Notes under the pieces: model-generated
Databases searched by the model: none
The model's input: the letters and a program-made list of their open reading frames with translations, nothing else
Told to the model about the DNA's origin: nothing
Position numbers and translations under genes: made by a program
Source: Blasia pusilla
Lineage: Eukaryota; Marchantiophyta; Marchantiopsida; Blasiales
Reading direction: 5' to 3'
Assembly (NCBI GenBank): GCA_050084515.1
Contig: CM114275.1
Coordinates: 24,242,001 to 24,306,000, forward strand
Length of the DNA: 64,000 bases
Shown here: positions 10,480-25,159 of the stretch, piece by piece
How positions within the stretch are numbered: position 1 is the first letter of the stretch
Layout: each line of letters begins with the position of its first letter

Positions 10480-13019
10480 CATCATTTAATGAACCCCAAA
10501 ATTGTTAAGTGGTCCCTTAAATCAATTTCAAATGATCTATTGATTGAGAGATCGTGCCATCCTATTGGTTGAGAGGGCCATGCATATGTCTAGAGAAGAG
10601 ATGGTTGAAAATCAAGAAGGCATTCTCCAATGATATTACAGATTAAACTTTGGATGCAGTGCTTATTCAATGAGAAGAATCTGGATATACAAGGAGCCAA
10701 GTAATTATCCGAGTTCAACTTGCTCCTAAATTCAATGCTCAAAATTAGCATCCACAAATGAAAGTAATAAAGTATGAAATATGTAAGAGCTAGTTATATT
10801 GATGACACATGATAAATTCGTCTCATCATTAGGAGAAATAAAACCATAATTAAAGAACTATCTCAAATCGACTGGAAAAAATATGAGCTCACTCATAAGC
10901 AAGATAAGAGTCACAATTTTAGTCAAACTTGATATATTGTTTTCAAAAATATTATTTTCATGATCTACATGTAGTCCATACTCGGGATACAAAAGCTTTG
11001 TGAGGAATGTTCTATGCAAGATCCACAAGCTTAAGCAACGTGGTTGTTGTAAGTTCACCCACTTCTCCTAGCTTCACCCTAAAGCACTCCCCATCTTGAG
11101 CTTTGCAAGCGGAAGACTTGGCTTAAGTCCCAAATACTCAAACGAATGCACACTCCGTAGGTAGTCGAGAAACCGTCCAGCGCTAATTGGGTCGATTTTC
11201 CCCAAGTGAATACTATCTACCTACAAAGTCTCTTCTCTAATCCTCAACCAATCTCCCCAAATGACTGGCCTCTATCACAATGCATCCATTAATTTCTCAA
11301 GATGCATCCCCTAGCTCAAATATGAAATATGGCCAAACACAAATCATGGTTAGTTCCGCGTTCAAGGACTTGAGCGGTTAGGGAGGGATAGTGTTCCCCC
11401 CTATAGGCACTTTTGGGGCTCTTTGAGGGAATCCCACATTCCCTGTTGTCCCCTTTGGACCCTTAATTTTGGCCCTCACTCCAAACATGGTTTGTAACTC
11501 ATAGACGGACATTGGACTAGTTTTTCATCATAATAGCTTGGCACAGGCTTCCTACATATTATGCAACTCTTCCCAAACGCATCTTGAGCTCGAATTGGTA
11601 TTTCATGTGTCTCATGGCTAACACTCATCTTGACTCCCTATTTGGTGTCTCATGGTTTTCTTATCATCCTTCGAGCTTCGTGACTAGTCTTGTGGCGTCT
11701 CATCCATCTTGATTACTCATGTGTTCCTTGCTTCTTCCCCTTAACTTGGCGCTTGGCTCTAAGGTCTCAAACCTTGCTTGCCTTGTCTTTGTCTTACCAA
11801 GTAGTTATGCCCCTTTTTCGCTTAAGATTAGTCACAAGACACGTGCACGTCTCGCCTAAGATTGGTCACAAGACAGGTGCACATCTTGCCTAACGTTAGT
11901 CCTACAATGTACAAGTTCCTTTGACCTTCTTAGTCTCACGACTACCTAATCTAGGCTCCGACTTTAGTGGGTCACACCAAGGTCTTTCCTCTTTGGACTC
12001 ACGATCATGACTCACTTTTCAAGTCCTCACTAGTGTGAGCGCTAGAGACTTAGCTATTTGCGATAAAGCAAAGTGGTTGTTGTCTTAGCCAACTCAACTT
12101 CATTATGAATCTTGTGAGAATTCGTAGCCACGAACTTCTGCAATTCACACTTGACACTTATGATTTTTTTTTCAGCCTCAAAATATTTTTGGTGTGGTAG
12201 GTTTATCCTCAATGGAGCTACGGAGTAGCATATTGACAAGTCTAGCTGATTTTGAGAATCATATTACTAATTTTGGAAAACTTCAATATTAACCAACATT
12301 ATCTCGTACAAGTAGACTATTACACTATTGTTATCTAAGATATTATTTGTTATGTCTTCTAGACATTCTTCTCTCATAGTAGAGAATCTTCTTTGCATGC
12401 CTTTGGGAGGTGACGGCAACATGTTGCTCGAGTTTGTCTTTGTTGGATTAACATATAATTTCATGATCTGAAAAATAGTTACATAACCATACAATTAACA
12501 ACCACAATGTTTTAAACTAACAAGGCATGAATAATCTTTCTATAATTTATAGATAATTTTTAATTTTTTTAAAAATTTATATGATTTATCCACCATAGAA
12601 CTACTTAATATATTTAAAAACTAGTTACACACATTTATGCAGATCTCTCATGGGCGGATTAAAGCTCCAATATTCGTCACAATGGATATTGAGAAAGCAT
12701 AATCGTGACATAAAAAAAATATAAGATAATGACTCAAAATCAATAGTGGACTACAATACTTTGTGGAGTTGAGTATCATTAAGCCAACGTTAATTTTTTT
12801 TTAAAGAAAACAAGTAATGGTGGAAATTTTCACTGAATAGAATGGTTAATCCAATTCTCATTCATCAAGTTCAATAATTGAGACTTGCAAATTTGACGAG
12901 GAAAAATTGCTTGATTAAAGTCCCAATCAATTTCTACATGATTCTAACACGGTGAATAGAGTACCATGTATAAAATCGTAAGATTAAAAATCAGTCAAGA
13001 CATAGCCATTGTAATATGG
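10480..13019. other. AT-rich intergenic region, nothing recognised
   Basis: Short ORFs only, with no protein motif, RNA gene or long repeat that I can support. Confidence 0.4.
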
Positions 13020-13330
13020 ACATGGTTGCACAAAAACATACAACTTTGTCCCAGACAAGTCTAGAGATGTCAACGTACAAGGGTTGCAAGAGGTAGAACC
13101 AACACCTTACAGTTCATGATGGAAGGCATGGCAAGGGCTAGTCGGGCAAGAAGAGGAGAGGGAGTGGAGGTGGAAGGAGGAAGATACAGGAGAGTATGGA
13201 ACATGAATGCAAATGAGGGAAATAAGAAAGAAGGGGAAGGTGAGGCCCACATGAACAAGTCCTTCTATAAGAGGGACGTAAGTCCACAAAAATGGACTTT
13301 TTCCACATGCAACCTTGAATATGGAGAACA
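13020..13330 (+). repeat. Dispersed repeat, copy 1
   Basis: From catggttgcacaaaaacata onward this stretch matches, with divergence, the reverse complement of 20520-20790. Shared landmarks include ttcatgatggaagg, ggaggaagaaac/gatac and tatggaacatga. It has no coding capacity that I recognise, so it is probably a non-autonomous element. Confidence 0.65.
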
Positions 13331-13863
13331 AGTTGAAACACAAATGTGAATGAACTTGTTGTCATCGTATCAAAATAATCTCTTGCATCACATGGAACAT
13401 TATATGATTTACATTTGCAATCAACGTGCAAATTTTTTATCTAAGTAAACTCAAACTCATAGTTTCAAAAATTATAACTACTAAATCGATATTTATAGTG
13501 TACCAACATAGTGTTCAAGTACATTTATACTTATTGGATGATTCAAGTAAGAGCAATGGATGACATCCAATGTTACCCCATATATAACTATCAAATTTTT
13601 AGTTTGTTTTAATTTTGTGTTGATAAACTTTGGCCGATATTTGAAAGACTTTAAGTCTTAGAATTGGGCATTTCAATTCAATACGTATGATTTAGTGATA
13701 GAAAGTTAGACGATGGTGTCATCTTTCCTTGCACATTGCATGGGGATCAAAAGGTGTTTGGCTCTAGCAGATGAAAGATCCACAATCATGTCAACGAAAA
13801 GTCTCATGATAACTTGCAACTCCAAAAATTGGTATAACCTAGTTCAACCTATTGAACATTTGT

Positions 13864-14490
13864 ATTCTTTGATTGCGTCGGACCTTGGCTAACCTTTTGA
13901 TCCTCGTAGATATCAACTTCCTATCCATCCAGCTGTTGCTATGACTATTAATAAGTCACAAGGTCAAACTTTACAAAAGGTTGGAATATACTTACCATCA
14001 TATGTATTCTCTCATGGCCAATTGTACATTGCCTTATCAAGAGCAAGTACTAGAAGTGCTATTTCTATCAGGGCGCCGTCTGATCCGACTCATAAAAATA
14101 AAAATTTCTATACGCGTAATGTTGTATATAAAGAAATTCTTTAAATAAAGTTACTTTATTTTCCTTATAATTCTGAACAAATTCCTCTATTTGTGCGAAG
14201 GAGTGCATGCTAACTAGTGCTTCAAACCGTTCATCCCACTACGATACACTAGTGCCATAAAAAGTGAACAAATAAATAAAAACCCACCACGACGGTATAC
14301 TCGTGTCACAAAAAATGAACTTATAAATAAAAACCCTAAGGCGTCTCATACTAGGGTCCGTAAGGGTCGCAAAGTCCCATGGTGGCTTGGCTGTAAAAGA
14401 AGGACGGAGGAATTTTACGTCTAGGGGAGGTTCATTTTGTTAAATGCTGGAAGTCTTAGTTACGGGTGCTTTTGTTATGCGACGTTGTGG
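13864..14490 (+). pseudogene. Helitron 3' fragment (Pif1-like helicase C terminus and tail)
   Basis: The frame at 13941-14144 reads MTINKSQGQTLQKVGIYLPS and continues to YTRNVVYKEIL, the C-terminal motifs of a Helitron Pif1-family helicase (TINKSQG and LSHGQLYIALSRA types). The whole 627-bp stretch is nearly identical to 27850-28475, and both copies diverge at the same base after gcgacgttgtgg. That suggests this is the true 3' end of the family. The upstream half of the element is absent. Confidence 0.85.
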
Positions 14491-17400
14491 TATGGATTGT
14501 GCTCGTGTAAATTCATTTTCATCAAAGTCTATGCCTATCGTTTTCATCGCCTCCGTTTGAATATCTATACAACATGAAAAGAAGAACCCAAACAACTCAA
14601 ATGTAAACATATATTCATAAAAATCACAAGTTTGAGCTATGAATATAACATAAGATGAATATGTTAAGTAGAAAATAATTAGGAGTTGTTGGTGGATGCT
14701 TTCTCATTTCTCAAAATTAATGTTTTTGCCAATATTTTATGTTCATTGATCAATTTTCTTATCGGTTGGATGTTGATATAATCTCTCCAATGAGCATAGT
14801 CTAAACTAAGATTGTTAGTATACTTGAAATGTGCATTTATCAATGAAACAAATTGCACAAAGCTTTCTTATGGAAGTTGAGGCATATTGTCTAATATCAT
14901 TTTGGTAAAGTCAAGATATGTTTTAGGTACATAAGAATGAGTGAGTTGGCATTTTTCAAGGGAAAATGGCACGTTTGGAAAAGGAGAGTAGAGCTCAACG
15001 CACCTGCTCTAGTTTCTATTGTAGTTGATGCTCAACTTCAACATTATTGGCCAAGGATTTTCCCTTATAAGCTTCCACATTAAAATTTTCACGAGAGTTT
15101 GCATCACTTGGCATAAATTTCTCTTGTTGTGTTGATGTTGCAATAGTCTTAATTTTTCTTGTCATACCATCCATGGACTGCATTGATGGAGCTTTCTTTG
15201 CTTGTCCTCGCCCATAAATCTTGTATAATGCAATACTTCATCAAACAAAAATTATTAGACCACATGACAAAAAATTAAGAGTTAGGGAATATGCTTGTTC
15301 ATATAACTAAAATTCTAAAGTTGAAATAGATCCATGTAATCTTAATTACAATTTACACTTGACCAATGACAACATGACATTTACGCACTTTGGTGCGAAG
15401 ATTTCCTTGATGGTGAGCAAAAAATTACCAACAATGGTCATAACTTGACTCTTATACTCTGTCATTACATAGCCTAAAACAAGCTAGGATGAAGAATGTG
15501 TAACATATTTTTTTATTCGATCCATACTTAAAGTCAACAAAATTAATTTTGTAGCTTCACGATACGTCCATTGGATTGCAATTTAATGATAATTGAAGTG
15601 TGTATTTCATCCTTGTATGTCAAACTGATGATGATGGCAGATGAACTGTTAGCCGCTTGTCTTTCAAATCAATGTTAGATGTCGATAACATTTTATATCC
15701 AACAACAATAGAGAGTAATTGATGAAAGCTTTCATCAAACAACCAATCTACCAAGTAAATATTTGCGTGTGTATTACATAAAATGGGCACATGTAGGATC
15801 TCCGACTTACCAAAGAATATTTTCAAACAAACAATATTAAATAGGCAAACATTAGCATGGTTAGTGCATATGATTTGCGTGTCTTCAATAATGAAGTCGC
15901 TAGTGGTGTTTTTGTCAAGAAATAAATTATGCAAACAAAATCTATGTGATCTTGTATTGAAAGCTCTTGCTATGTAAGGGAAAAAAATTGGAGGAACTAC
16001 ATGCATATGTCCTCGGCATGTCTCATTGGGCATCAAAGTTGAGATGTCTCTAACTGACTAAAAAGATGTGAAGATATTAGGTGGTACAAACAATGGTATG
16101 GAGTATGTGTGTAACAAGAGACAAGAGGATAGTTGACATACAGAAGAGTAGCTAACAAAGGACATACATCATAATTATAAGTTTTCCATATAAAGCGTTA
16201 AGATCATGATATTGACATAACTAAATGAGCCTCCTAGAAATTACTTGTAGGAGACAAAGAGTCAACATAGAAAATCCTCTATAACATCAACCTTCGCTTT
16301 TTAAAGTCTTGCGTGTTTGTTTTATACTATGTGCAATGATGGCAAGTCTCCTTTGATTGGGATCCCAAACAGAGAATGAATTGTTATTCAATCCTTATGC
16401 AAATGAACAGTAGCAATCACTGTCCTTGATACGAGGAATTAAATAATTGAAGTACTATCCTTGTAAATTTTCATTAATTTAATTAAAAACATATTTCCAA
16501 AACCATGTGTGCCAATCAAAAACACTAATCCAATAGGCTTGTTTCTTAGAATATGAAATAGCCTCTATTGTTTATTGTTTATAATATCAATTAATACTAG
16601 GCAATGGCTGGTTGCAGAAGATTGAATTGGATGCCAATGTATTGTTGAAATGCAAGTTGAAATATAGATGGTATAATGTCTAAATAAAGGTGTGGTTCAA
16701 TGAGGGCAATCACTTTTGACACAACTTCACGAGCATGAATACAAATCCATAATAGCATGTATTTTAAACTCATATACTATAGAGCATAAAATCAACAAAT
16801 ATTTCTTGGAGATGCACTTGTGAAGATATACCCGATCAATATGTGGATGTGGAACTCATGAGAAATATACTCAAAGAAATAGGTTTTTCTAGAGAAAAAA
16901 TCCTCCTAAATAAGGAATAGAAAGGGGAAAATATAAATCCCAATTTTCAGTGTACTATTTGGCGATATAACGTTGCTTTCAATCAAACAAATTTCTCTAT
17001 ATTTGCGATTTTTCCACACAAAGATACTGATACTATTAAATATTAAAATATTGTTTTCTCCGCATTGGTAGTTTATATCGAACATCATGAAGAATGTTCA
17101 GTTTTGTGTTATATAGATTAAAAAAAATGCTATGGGTGATAACCCTTTGAGACTCCCATAAGATTGTATGAACATAACTTGAAGGTAGCAATAGTAACTC
17201 AATAAGTTCACTTGTTCTTAAACTTAGGTGAAATACTTTGCTAACGTATTTGTACAAAAATATGCATTTGCAAACATGGGACTTTGAGTATTCCACCCTA
17301 TAAGTAGACTATCAATAAGAGAGGTAACTTAAAAAAATCCACTTTGAAAGCCATGATATTTTTTTTATTGGTGATTGTGAGTTAACGATTAGAAATAGTT

Positions 17401-20400
17401 ATAGATCAAATAGATTTCCAACCAAAACATCTCAGATGTGTATGGGAGTTAGGTAATCATTATGATCAAGTTTTTGACCATTTGTTGCGTAACTTGTACG
17501 GACATTGAAGTAACCACGTTCTGATATTATATACTCTCTTATCTATCCATTATATAATACACATGGAGGGTACATATCTATGTTTGTTGCATTCATCATG
17601 CATTGGCCATTATAGAAAGACATTGCATTGTTATGACCGGCCTACCCATTTTTAATGAAGTTGAACATTGTGTGTTCCATGCATGAAGTAGGATCTTTAT
17701 TGAAGGACAAAACTCAATCATAAGTTTTTGATGCAAAAGTTCTTTTGTAAGAAGTTTTTGCTATGGTTGCACTTCTACATATTTTTTGTATCAATTTGTT
17801 CAATCACAATGGAGATTGACTCATTCTCTGCCCCTCGAGCCTACCCATTTTCATGATAAGAAATATATCTATTATTGGATTAAGATGAATTGTTCAGTTA
17901 GAGGACTCAAGATCCTCAACCAAGTTATGGTTATGCTAACATGCTCATTAATATATGAACAATAATTCTTTAGCTAATTAACCTATGTAGGAAAGCACAC
18001 TAGTATGAACGTTCATATTAGTGTGCAAAATTGAAAAATAGAAAAGAAGAAAAAAATGCATCTCACATGCTCATATGGCCATAATGAAAACAAGATTGAG
18101 CAAGACGAAGAAAGCCAAGCTAAGTTGAGCTCATATAATAGTATGAAGAAAACTATTACAAATATGAAAATATTTACAGAGCACGGGTGTAAGCCGAATA
18201 GCTAGTCAAATTTTTTCTTGTATTTCAAGAGTACAAGAGAATACCCAATTCTTTCAACAATATCATCATACACTACATTACGAAAGTTACATCATGCTAG
18301 CTTTGATATAATCTCAACATGAAATTCCGTAGTGCTAACTTTCATATTCATTTGATATTTTTATTTTTTAAATATTTTTGTATATCAATAAACTTTCAAA
18401 GCCAATTATATGCAAAAAATTCTACGTAAAATTTTTCAATATAGAAATAACACAATGAATATATCAAATACATATCGTATGCTAATTAATATCAAAATGA
18501 CGTAGTTGCAAATTTTATGATGTAAGCATGCTCTTCTCATAATTTTACTACTCAAATGTGTGCATATTTCAGGATGTTTGTTTTGGCATGGGGTGAAACA
18601 AGCATATATACAATGAATCGTTTGATAGTTGTCAATGGGATCTAGGTACATGGGATGATTCAAACACGGGACCAAGCATATGTTGTATTCTATTCGTATG
18701 TGAGAGGAAATTTTTCGAATCCACAATAAACTAAAAGAGGATTTTGCAAGCTAAACAACACTTAAATATATTTTAATAAAGGTTGCTTGATTCTAAACTG
18801 CCTCATGGTGGTGAGAATTTCTTGATATACGCATTTACATTTGTATTGATCACTAGCATATCAATAGACTATGGTGGTTGGATAAGATGTTACAAAATTC
18901 TCATATTCACAAGTGCCATTTGAATAAAATATCGTGAAGGTTAAAGAAGCTGCAACTATCTTACTCACAACAAGATATAATACGGAATTTCCAATTCATA
19001 AAATTGACATACAAAATATTGAATGTCTAATATTATGTCAATTATTTGATAACTAGGAGCTATGTATCTCAACCTTGGATGATACATCAGCGTACCATAG
19101 GGGATTCCACCATAAACTGAAATATATACATAATAAAAAAGGGGTATGTATATAATGATGAGAGCAATGAAATAAAAATAGGCATTGAGTAATAAGATTC
19201 AATGCAAATAGATCTACATTGAAATCCCCAACGTATAATGGAATCTCGTTGAAAATTTGATTCTGAATCTTTGTGGGTTTGCCCTATCTATGCTTAAGAC
19301 ATAGACAATTGTCACGCAATCCACTTGATCAAGATTTCGTTGTAAGAGTGAAATAACTCAATTTGGAGAGGAAAGATTGGGGATTGTGAATAATCGACAC
19401 TAGAACCTTAATGTCTATATAAGGTAGTTGGATGGACGAATAGAGATAGGTAGGGATAGAGAAAAAAATCACGGTAAGAAAAGTCCATCGTATACAGAGG
19501 ATGTGAAATCATATAGAAGTAAAAGGGAAATGATTTTTTTGGAGGTTTCGTTTGGCTACTATCCATGATTTTTCTGCAAATATATTCATGGAATTTTTTT
19601 CCAAAATTTCCAACCAATATTTCCTGACACGTGCTATTTTTGTTAAAATATTTTGTTTTTAAATTTTTTATGAGATTTTTCATGATGGAGATATGATCTA
19701 AAAGCTTTTGAAGCGATTAATTCAAAAAACCTTCTCCAATGCAAGATTGCCTTCTTATGTAAAATCTTATGACACGCATCATAAACTCAAAGTTTAACAA
19801 GAGAGGGCTATATAATAATTAGAAGAGATGAACAAGCTAGTAATGAACTTTTTTTGTAGATTTATAATCAACAGTGTACAAGGTTACGGATAAGTTCTTA
19901 GTTTGATCGTGATAAATTCTATTTACAATAATGAAAGGGAAGTGTACTTTGGGTTTCAATATTGTACACATACCAATTTAGAGAATGTGATTATTGGTGT
20001 AAACTATCTTGGTCAAAGAAGGAATAAAGTTAGTTAAAATTCTTAGTCCTAATGATATAATTATTAAATACAAAATTAACATGATGGATATATTTTAGCG
20101 AAAATGTTAGAATTTCATTTGAATTTTTAAACCTTAACCATGTTTCTTTATTCTCGGGTAGTTAGATTTATTTTTTTAAAGAAAATAGTGTGATTATCCC
20201 AAGAGACTGGGGAAAATATTGCATAATTATGCATGGTTTATTTTGGCATTTCCCAAGGACATATGAGGCACGAGAGATTACTCTTAAGGGGCATCTTTTT
20301 TTATGTTTGGATGAAGAAGCGATTTTTCTTATAGGATTTGGTAAGATATATGGTGTTAAAGTCTTGATTCTATCTTGGTAGAGGGGGGATATGACTTGAA

Positions 20401-20519
20401 AATGCAAAAGGTTTGTTGGATTCCTTATCGATTATGTCGGTCTCCTCCATAAAAGGAACGTATTGCTTTTAGATATAATATTTCTATTATTTAGACGTAT
20501 AGATATCCATTTCTTTGTA
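14491..20519. other. AT-rich region without supported genes
   Basis: Very AT-rich sequence with scattered short ORFs. The longest is a minus-strand ORF at 15620-16036 (138 codons), which I could not assign to any family; it may be decayed transposon protein. No tRNA or rRNA gene is visible. Confidence 0.4.
17995..18026. repeat. Near-perfect 32-bp palindrome
   Basis: The 16-bp arm gcacactagtatgaac at 17995-18010 is followed directly by its reverse complement with one mismatch (18011-18026). There is no loop. Isolated, with no gene nearby. Confidence 0.8.
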
Positions 20520-20790
20520 GTGTGTCCAAGCCAAATGGCCTTTTAGGCAAGGTTGTATGTGAACAAAATTTGTATCATTCCCCCTACTTGCCCTCATGTT
20601 CCATATTCTACCGTTTCTTCCTCCATCAACCTTCACTCCTTCCTCTTTATGCCCCACTCGCCCTTGGCCTTCCTTCCATCATGAACTATAAGTGTAGGCC
20701 CCATCTTTTGCAATCCATGTCCGTGGATATGTCTAGATTTGTCCATCCATGTTTGTCCTAGTGATGGACGTGTCTATTTTTGCGCAACCA
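20520..20790 (-). repeat. Dispersed repeat, copy 2 (inverted)
   Basis: Reverse-complement partner of 13020-13330. Both copies are diverged and contain no recognised protein. Confidence 0.65.
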
Positions 20791-23164
20791 TGCTTTTAGG
20801 TGGACTGAGGCGGTGAGAAACAAGACTTCCAGAGGCCCTCTTGTTGGTAGTCATGCTTCGTTAACTATTGTTCATATTATTTTGTTATTGGAAAAGTTAG
20901 GTTTTAAGGGCTTTCCTCCCTTCTTCTCCCTTGTCAAGGTGTGGCCTTAGAGTTCCTTAACTCTCTAAGTCCCTCTTCTTGTACTTTCGATGGATGGATT
21001 CTTCCATCCTATTCTATTCAAGCCTTGCATTTCTTTTGATGAGTGAGTATTGTAGGTAGGAGAAGGTCAGATATTGCATCACCTTCATTTACAAGAAGAT
21101 ATAATTGAATAATGAGGTTGAATGAATTTAAGACAAATAAGATAAACGATTATTGACACAATAAGTGGGAATCAAATGCCAAAATTTCATGACATCAACT
21201 TCTTGAGCGTTACAACTATTTCAGCTCCAAGAAACAAAAATGTGAATGAAATCAATTCCAAAGGTCTGTCTCAATGCAATCAAGAGATACTAATCCCCTA
21301 TTTCTATTTATGAATTCTTTCCCTATTTAATAATTTTTAAAGTATGTGGTATTGGCAAGGCATGGAAGGGCACCATAATAAGTCAAATCATTAGAACGAA
21401 AAAAATATCCACATCCTTTCCCATTTATTTTTCTCCCTCTGATGGACACATGAAAATGGGAAGGAGAAAATACATGATAGGACATATGGTCACTTTGATT
21501 GTTTATAGGAGCTTCTTTCTATATATACACTAATGGGAGGATTGAGTTTTATGGCATTTAATCTCGTGTTATCATATGTCCCTTAAAATTACATTTGTGA
21601 CCCAATTGAATATGGAAAAAAAAAAACTTGCAATTACCAAAGAGGGCACCTCACTAATCATTATTGGTCTTGTGCTCGTCTACAATCCTAAATGCATATC
21701 ACTAGAAGATAGAATCATCAATACATTAACAAATTTAATTTGCTTCATCCTTGTATTTGAAAGGAATCTTGACCCGGTCAAGGAAGGGAGGAGGCAATTA
21801 TGGAAAGTAGTAGGCAAGAATCAATTAGTGTAAAACACATATTTATTCCTGATAATATCAAAACAAAACTATAAGCTCATTAAAAAAATATTTTCTCCCA
21901 CCATGCATTACATCTAGGGATACTGGGGACAAGAGAATGGGTGATTAAAGAAGGTCGTTGTGAAAAGTATATAAATTACCACTCCAAGAAGAATGGACCA
22001 CTAAGCATACTCATAACAAAAGTTAAGACTCGCCAATCTATATCTAAATTGAAGAATGCCCCTTCATTTTTCAAACTCTTCTTCTCATAACACTTGGTCC
22101 GATAAGATGATTTTGTATCCTAATCAATATAATTATTTATAATTAATTAGAATATATATTAATATTACAAAAATTAATCGAATCTATACTATTATGGACA
22201 ACCCTACATGTAGAATAAGACAAAATAATGCCATAATAAGACAAAATAGCAACAGTCTTAGTTTCTCCTTGGTCGCATGTTGGTGGGAATTTTTTTGACA
22301 CTTTTGTTTAGTAGTGGAGGTAGTGGCAAATTGATTTGGAGTGGGGGGAGTGGATTATCTTAAGAGAATCTCCACCATCCTGTAAGACCCCATATAAGTG
22401 ATCGTGACAGAATTGGAGTGGAGGAGTGGATATTAAATGGCAAGGGATTGAATTGGCACTTCAAACAAACTATAAAAAGCATACCTCGACCACAAGCAAC
22501 ATGCAGTCCGATTTTGCAAATGCTGATTTGCTGATCATGCTTCTACTAAAAGTCACCCAAAGCATTCTGAAATAGGAGTGATCTTGCCATTCACATTCAG
22601 GTACACCATACATTCATTCTGGTGAAATTGATTTCTTTACTCAAGAAGAGAATACAAAGGTAGCTGAGGTGTTTCTTCACATTCTTGACCGGTAATTGGT
22701 TTACAATTGACTAAGTTTCTAATGTTTCATTTCAAGTGCGAAAGTATGGCCACTACAAGAATTGGGCCTGCTACACCTCATAGTAAGACTACTCCTATTC
22801 CAAAATGAAGCAACAGCAAGAAACTAGCATCATCATTTTATCGTATGCTTCGCATGATTTGTCTCCAAAGAGAACCCAGAAGTCCTTAAGTCCATGCTCT
22901 TTTTTTCTTGATGGACACTATGGCCAGTATTTTGGAGGTTTCTTTGAAAGTCCCGTCGCGCCCCTTAAGCTTTCCACATCTGCCACCACCACTCCCACAC
23001 CAATTAAAAGTTGGGGAGATCCCCTTCCACAATGCATCTTTCACGATTGTACAGCAGGAAATGGAGAAAGAAATAACTCCCCTGAATACCATCCTACACC
23101 AACAATGCCCATGGTAGGATTTGTAGAGTTTCATGTGCCAAGAGTTACTCAAAGTTGACATAGG
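20791..23164. other. Intergenic region left of the plus-strand Helitron
   Basis: No supported gene. An ORF at 22805-23158 (117 codons, rich in Pro, Ser and Thr) could be leader sequence of the Helitron but carries no recognisable motif. Confidence 0.35.
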
Positions 23165-23329
23165 TTGAAGTATGTGTCGACAGCTCAAGCAGGAAGCAAA
23201 CCCAACTCCGGTTGTCCTATAGTGAGAGAATCACATGGCGAGAGACCCTACATGGAGACATGGAGGGCAGGTCAGGGAGGTACACGAGCTTTTCCAAAAT
23301 GGCCGAGGCGACATGGAAAGGAAATACGT

Positions 23330-25071
23330 ATATATACCCAAATGCGGGACAACCTCCTCAATTTGTGCAATTATATATTCATGAAATTGAGAATCGGGAA
23401 AGGAGCATGTCTGATGGGCTTTGACATGACATCTTAAGAGGCTTACAAAACATGTTGCATGAATATAATCCTTATGTGAAGATATTCCGAATATTTGCGA
23501 TGGATGCACCTTGCCCAAACATGCGAATCATCTTGAGAGCAAGTAAGAGGGGCCTTGAAGCTAAACGATATAGCTGGCTCGTTGCTTCAGAAGTTGGTGC
23601 TATTTTTGCAGGTGATGGGAGTGATTTTGTGCAAGCACGTGACATTATTCTTCAATTACATGGCAAAGAGTTCATCGCAAAGCATATTAAAATGAGGCAT
23701 ATATTCCTTTGTACTTTATTTTGCTATTTGTATATGGTGAAGCAGGTTGGCATCTAAGAATACCTTTTGAGAACTCGATAAATTCCTCAAATGAGTGTTC
23801 ACAGAGGGAATTAGAGGCAAGTATCTAAGGAGATAGGCATGCTCCAAATGAGTTTCTTGACAAAGATATAGTCCATGATGAAGCCAGTGAGCCTATGAGG
23901 GCGGAGAAGACTAAAAGTTTTATTGCCCTGCAATTTGCATGCTTTCGGCTTCAAACACATATTGGAGTGGATGATGACAAGTGATTACTTTGATTGGGAA
24001 GACTTACCCAAGAGTGCATGGTAGATGTTTATGCAACCAGAGAGATCCAACGATTATCTTGGATTTGTTTAAATCAGAAGGAGTTGCGAGCTGAATTATA
24101 CGGAGGTGTGAAAGATGCTATGTTTAGGGGTGATGCAGATGATAATACACTTGGGAGACGTACTATGTTGCCATCTTCATTTACTACGGGTCTACGTCAT
24201 ATGCATTCAATTACATCAAGATGCCATAGCCATTGTTAGGCATTTTGGAAAGCACAATGACTTGCGACCCAAATTGGGTGGAGATTACATCAACATTATT
24301 ACGGAGTCAAACAGTTGTTGATCATCCAGACTTGGTTCTACGGGTTTTTGAGAAAAAAAAAAGAGGAGTTCTTGCGACTAATTGTGAAGAAACATATTTT
24401 GGGTAAATTTTTTGGATGTATTCACGTGGTAGACTTTCAAAAGAGGGGTTTGCCACATGTTCATATTTTAATAATATTGGCTCAAGATGATAAGCCTCGA
24501 ACAAGCTCAGATTTTGATGTAATCATTTATTCAGAAATTCCAGATGCTACTACTCATCCACGACTTTTTGCTACTTTATCTAATTGTATGATGAATGGTC
24601 CATGTGGGGTGCTAAATTCGTATGCACTATGTATGGACAAGGAGACCAAAAAATGTACTAAAGGATATCCCAAACAATTTTCATCTCGGACCACAAAGAC
24701 GAAAGATGACTATCCCGTTTATAGAAGGTATGGAGCAAATTTAATTTCTTTACTGAGATTTTGTCTTATTTAATTTTATCCATCTATTTTATAATTTATC
24801 AAGTAAAGTTATATTTAACTTTTTCAAGTTGATGTTCACGTTAGATAATGGCGTTAAAGTCATGAAACCTAATCAACCTTTGGATAATCATTGGGTTGTC
24901 CCATATAATCCTCTATTGTGCCCTATATTTGATTGTCATACTAATCTAGAGATCACAAATAATATCTCTGTTGTAAAATATTTATACAAATACATATACA
25001 AGGGATCAAATGTTGTGACATTTGGGATGTTTAAGAGCTCAAGTATTCTACAACCACTCCATACGTTATAG
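23330..25071 (+). pseudogene. Helitron Rep (HUH nuclease) region, broken
   Basis: Rolling-circle replication initiator domain. 23330-23757 resembles the Helitron-like N-terminal domain (QLYIHEIENRERS, NPYVKIFRIFAMDAP, LQLHGKEF). 24315-24727 holds the HUH motif as RGLPHVHILIIL (the two His codons at 24456 and 24462) and GPCGVLNSYALCMDKETKKC. After an intron-like gap (about 24729-24828), 24829-25071 carries the two-tyrosine motif as VVKYLYKYIYKG. In-frame stops (for example near 23436 and 24239) and frame changes show it is inactive. Confidence 0.85.
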
Positions 25072-25159
25072 ATGAGACGACACAATATCAAGATGCAAGG
25101 TGATGATCTATCTATATCCATATAGATAGAAAATCTAAATAAATTTGTTCTTCTTGCAT

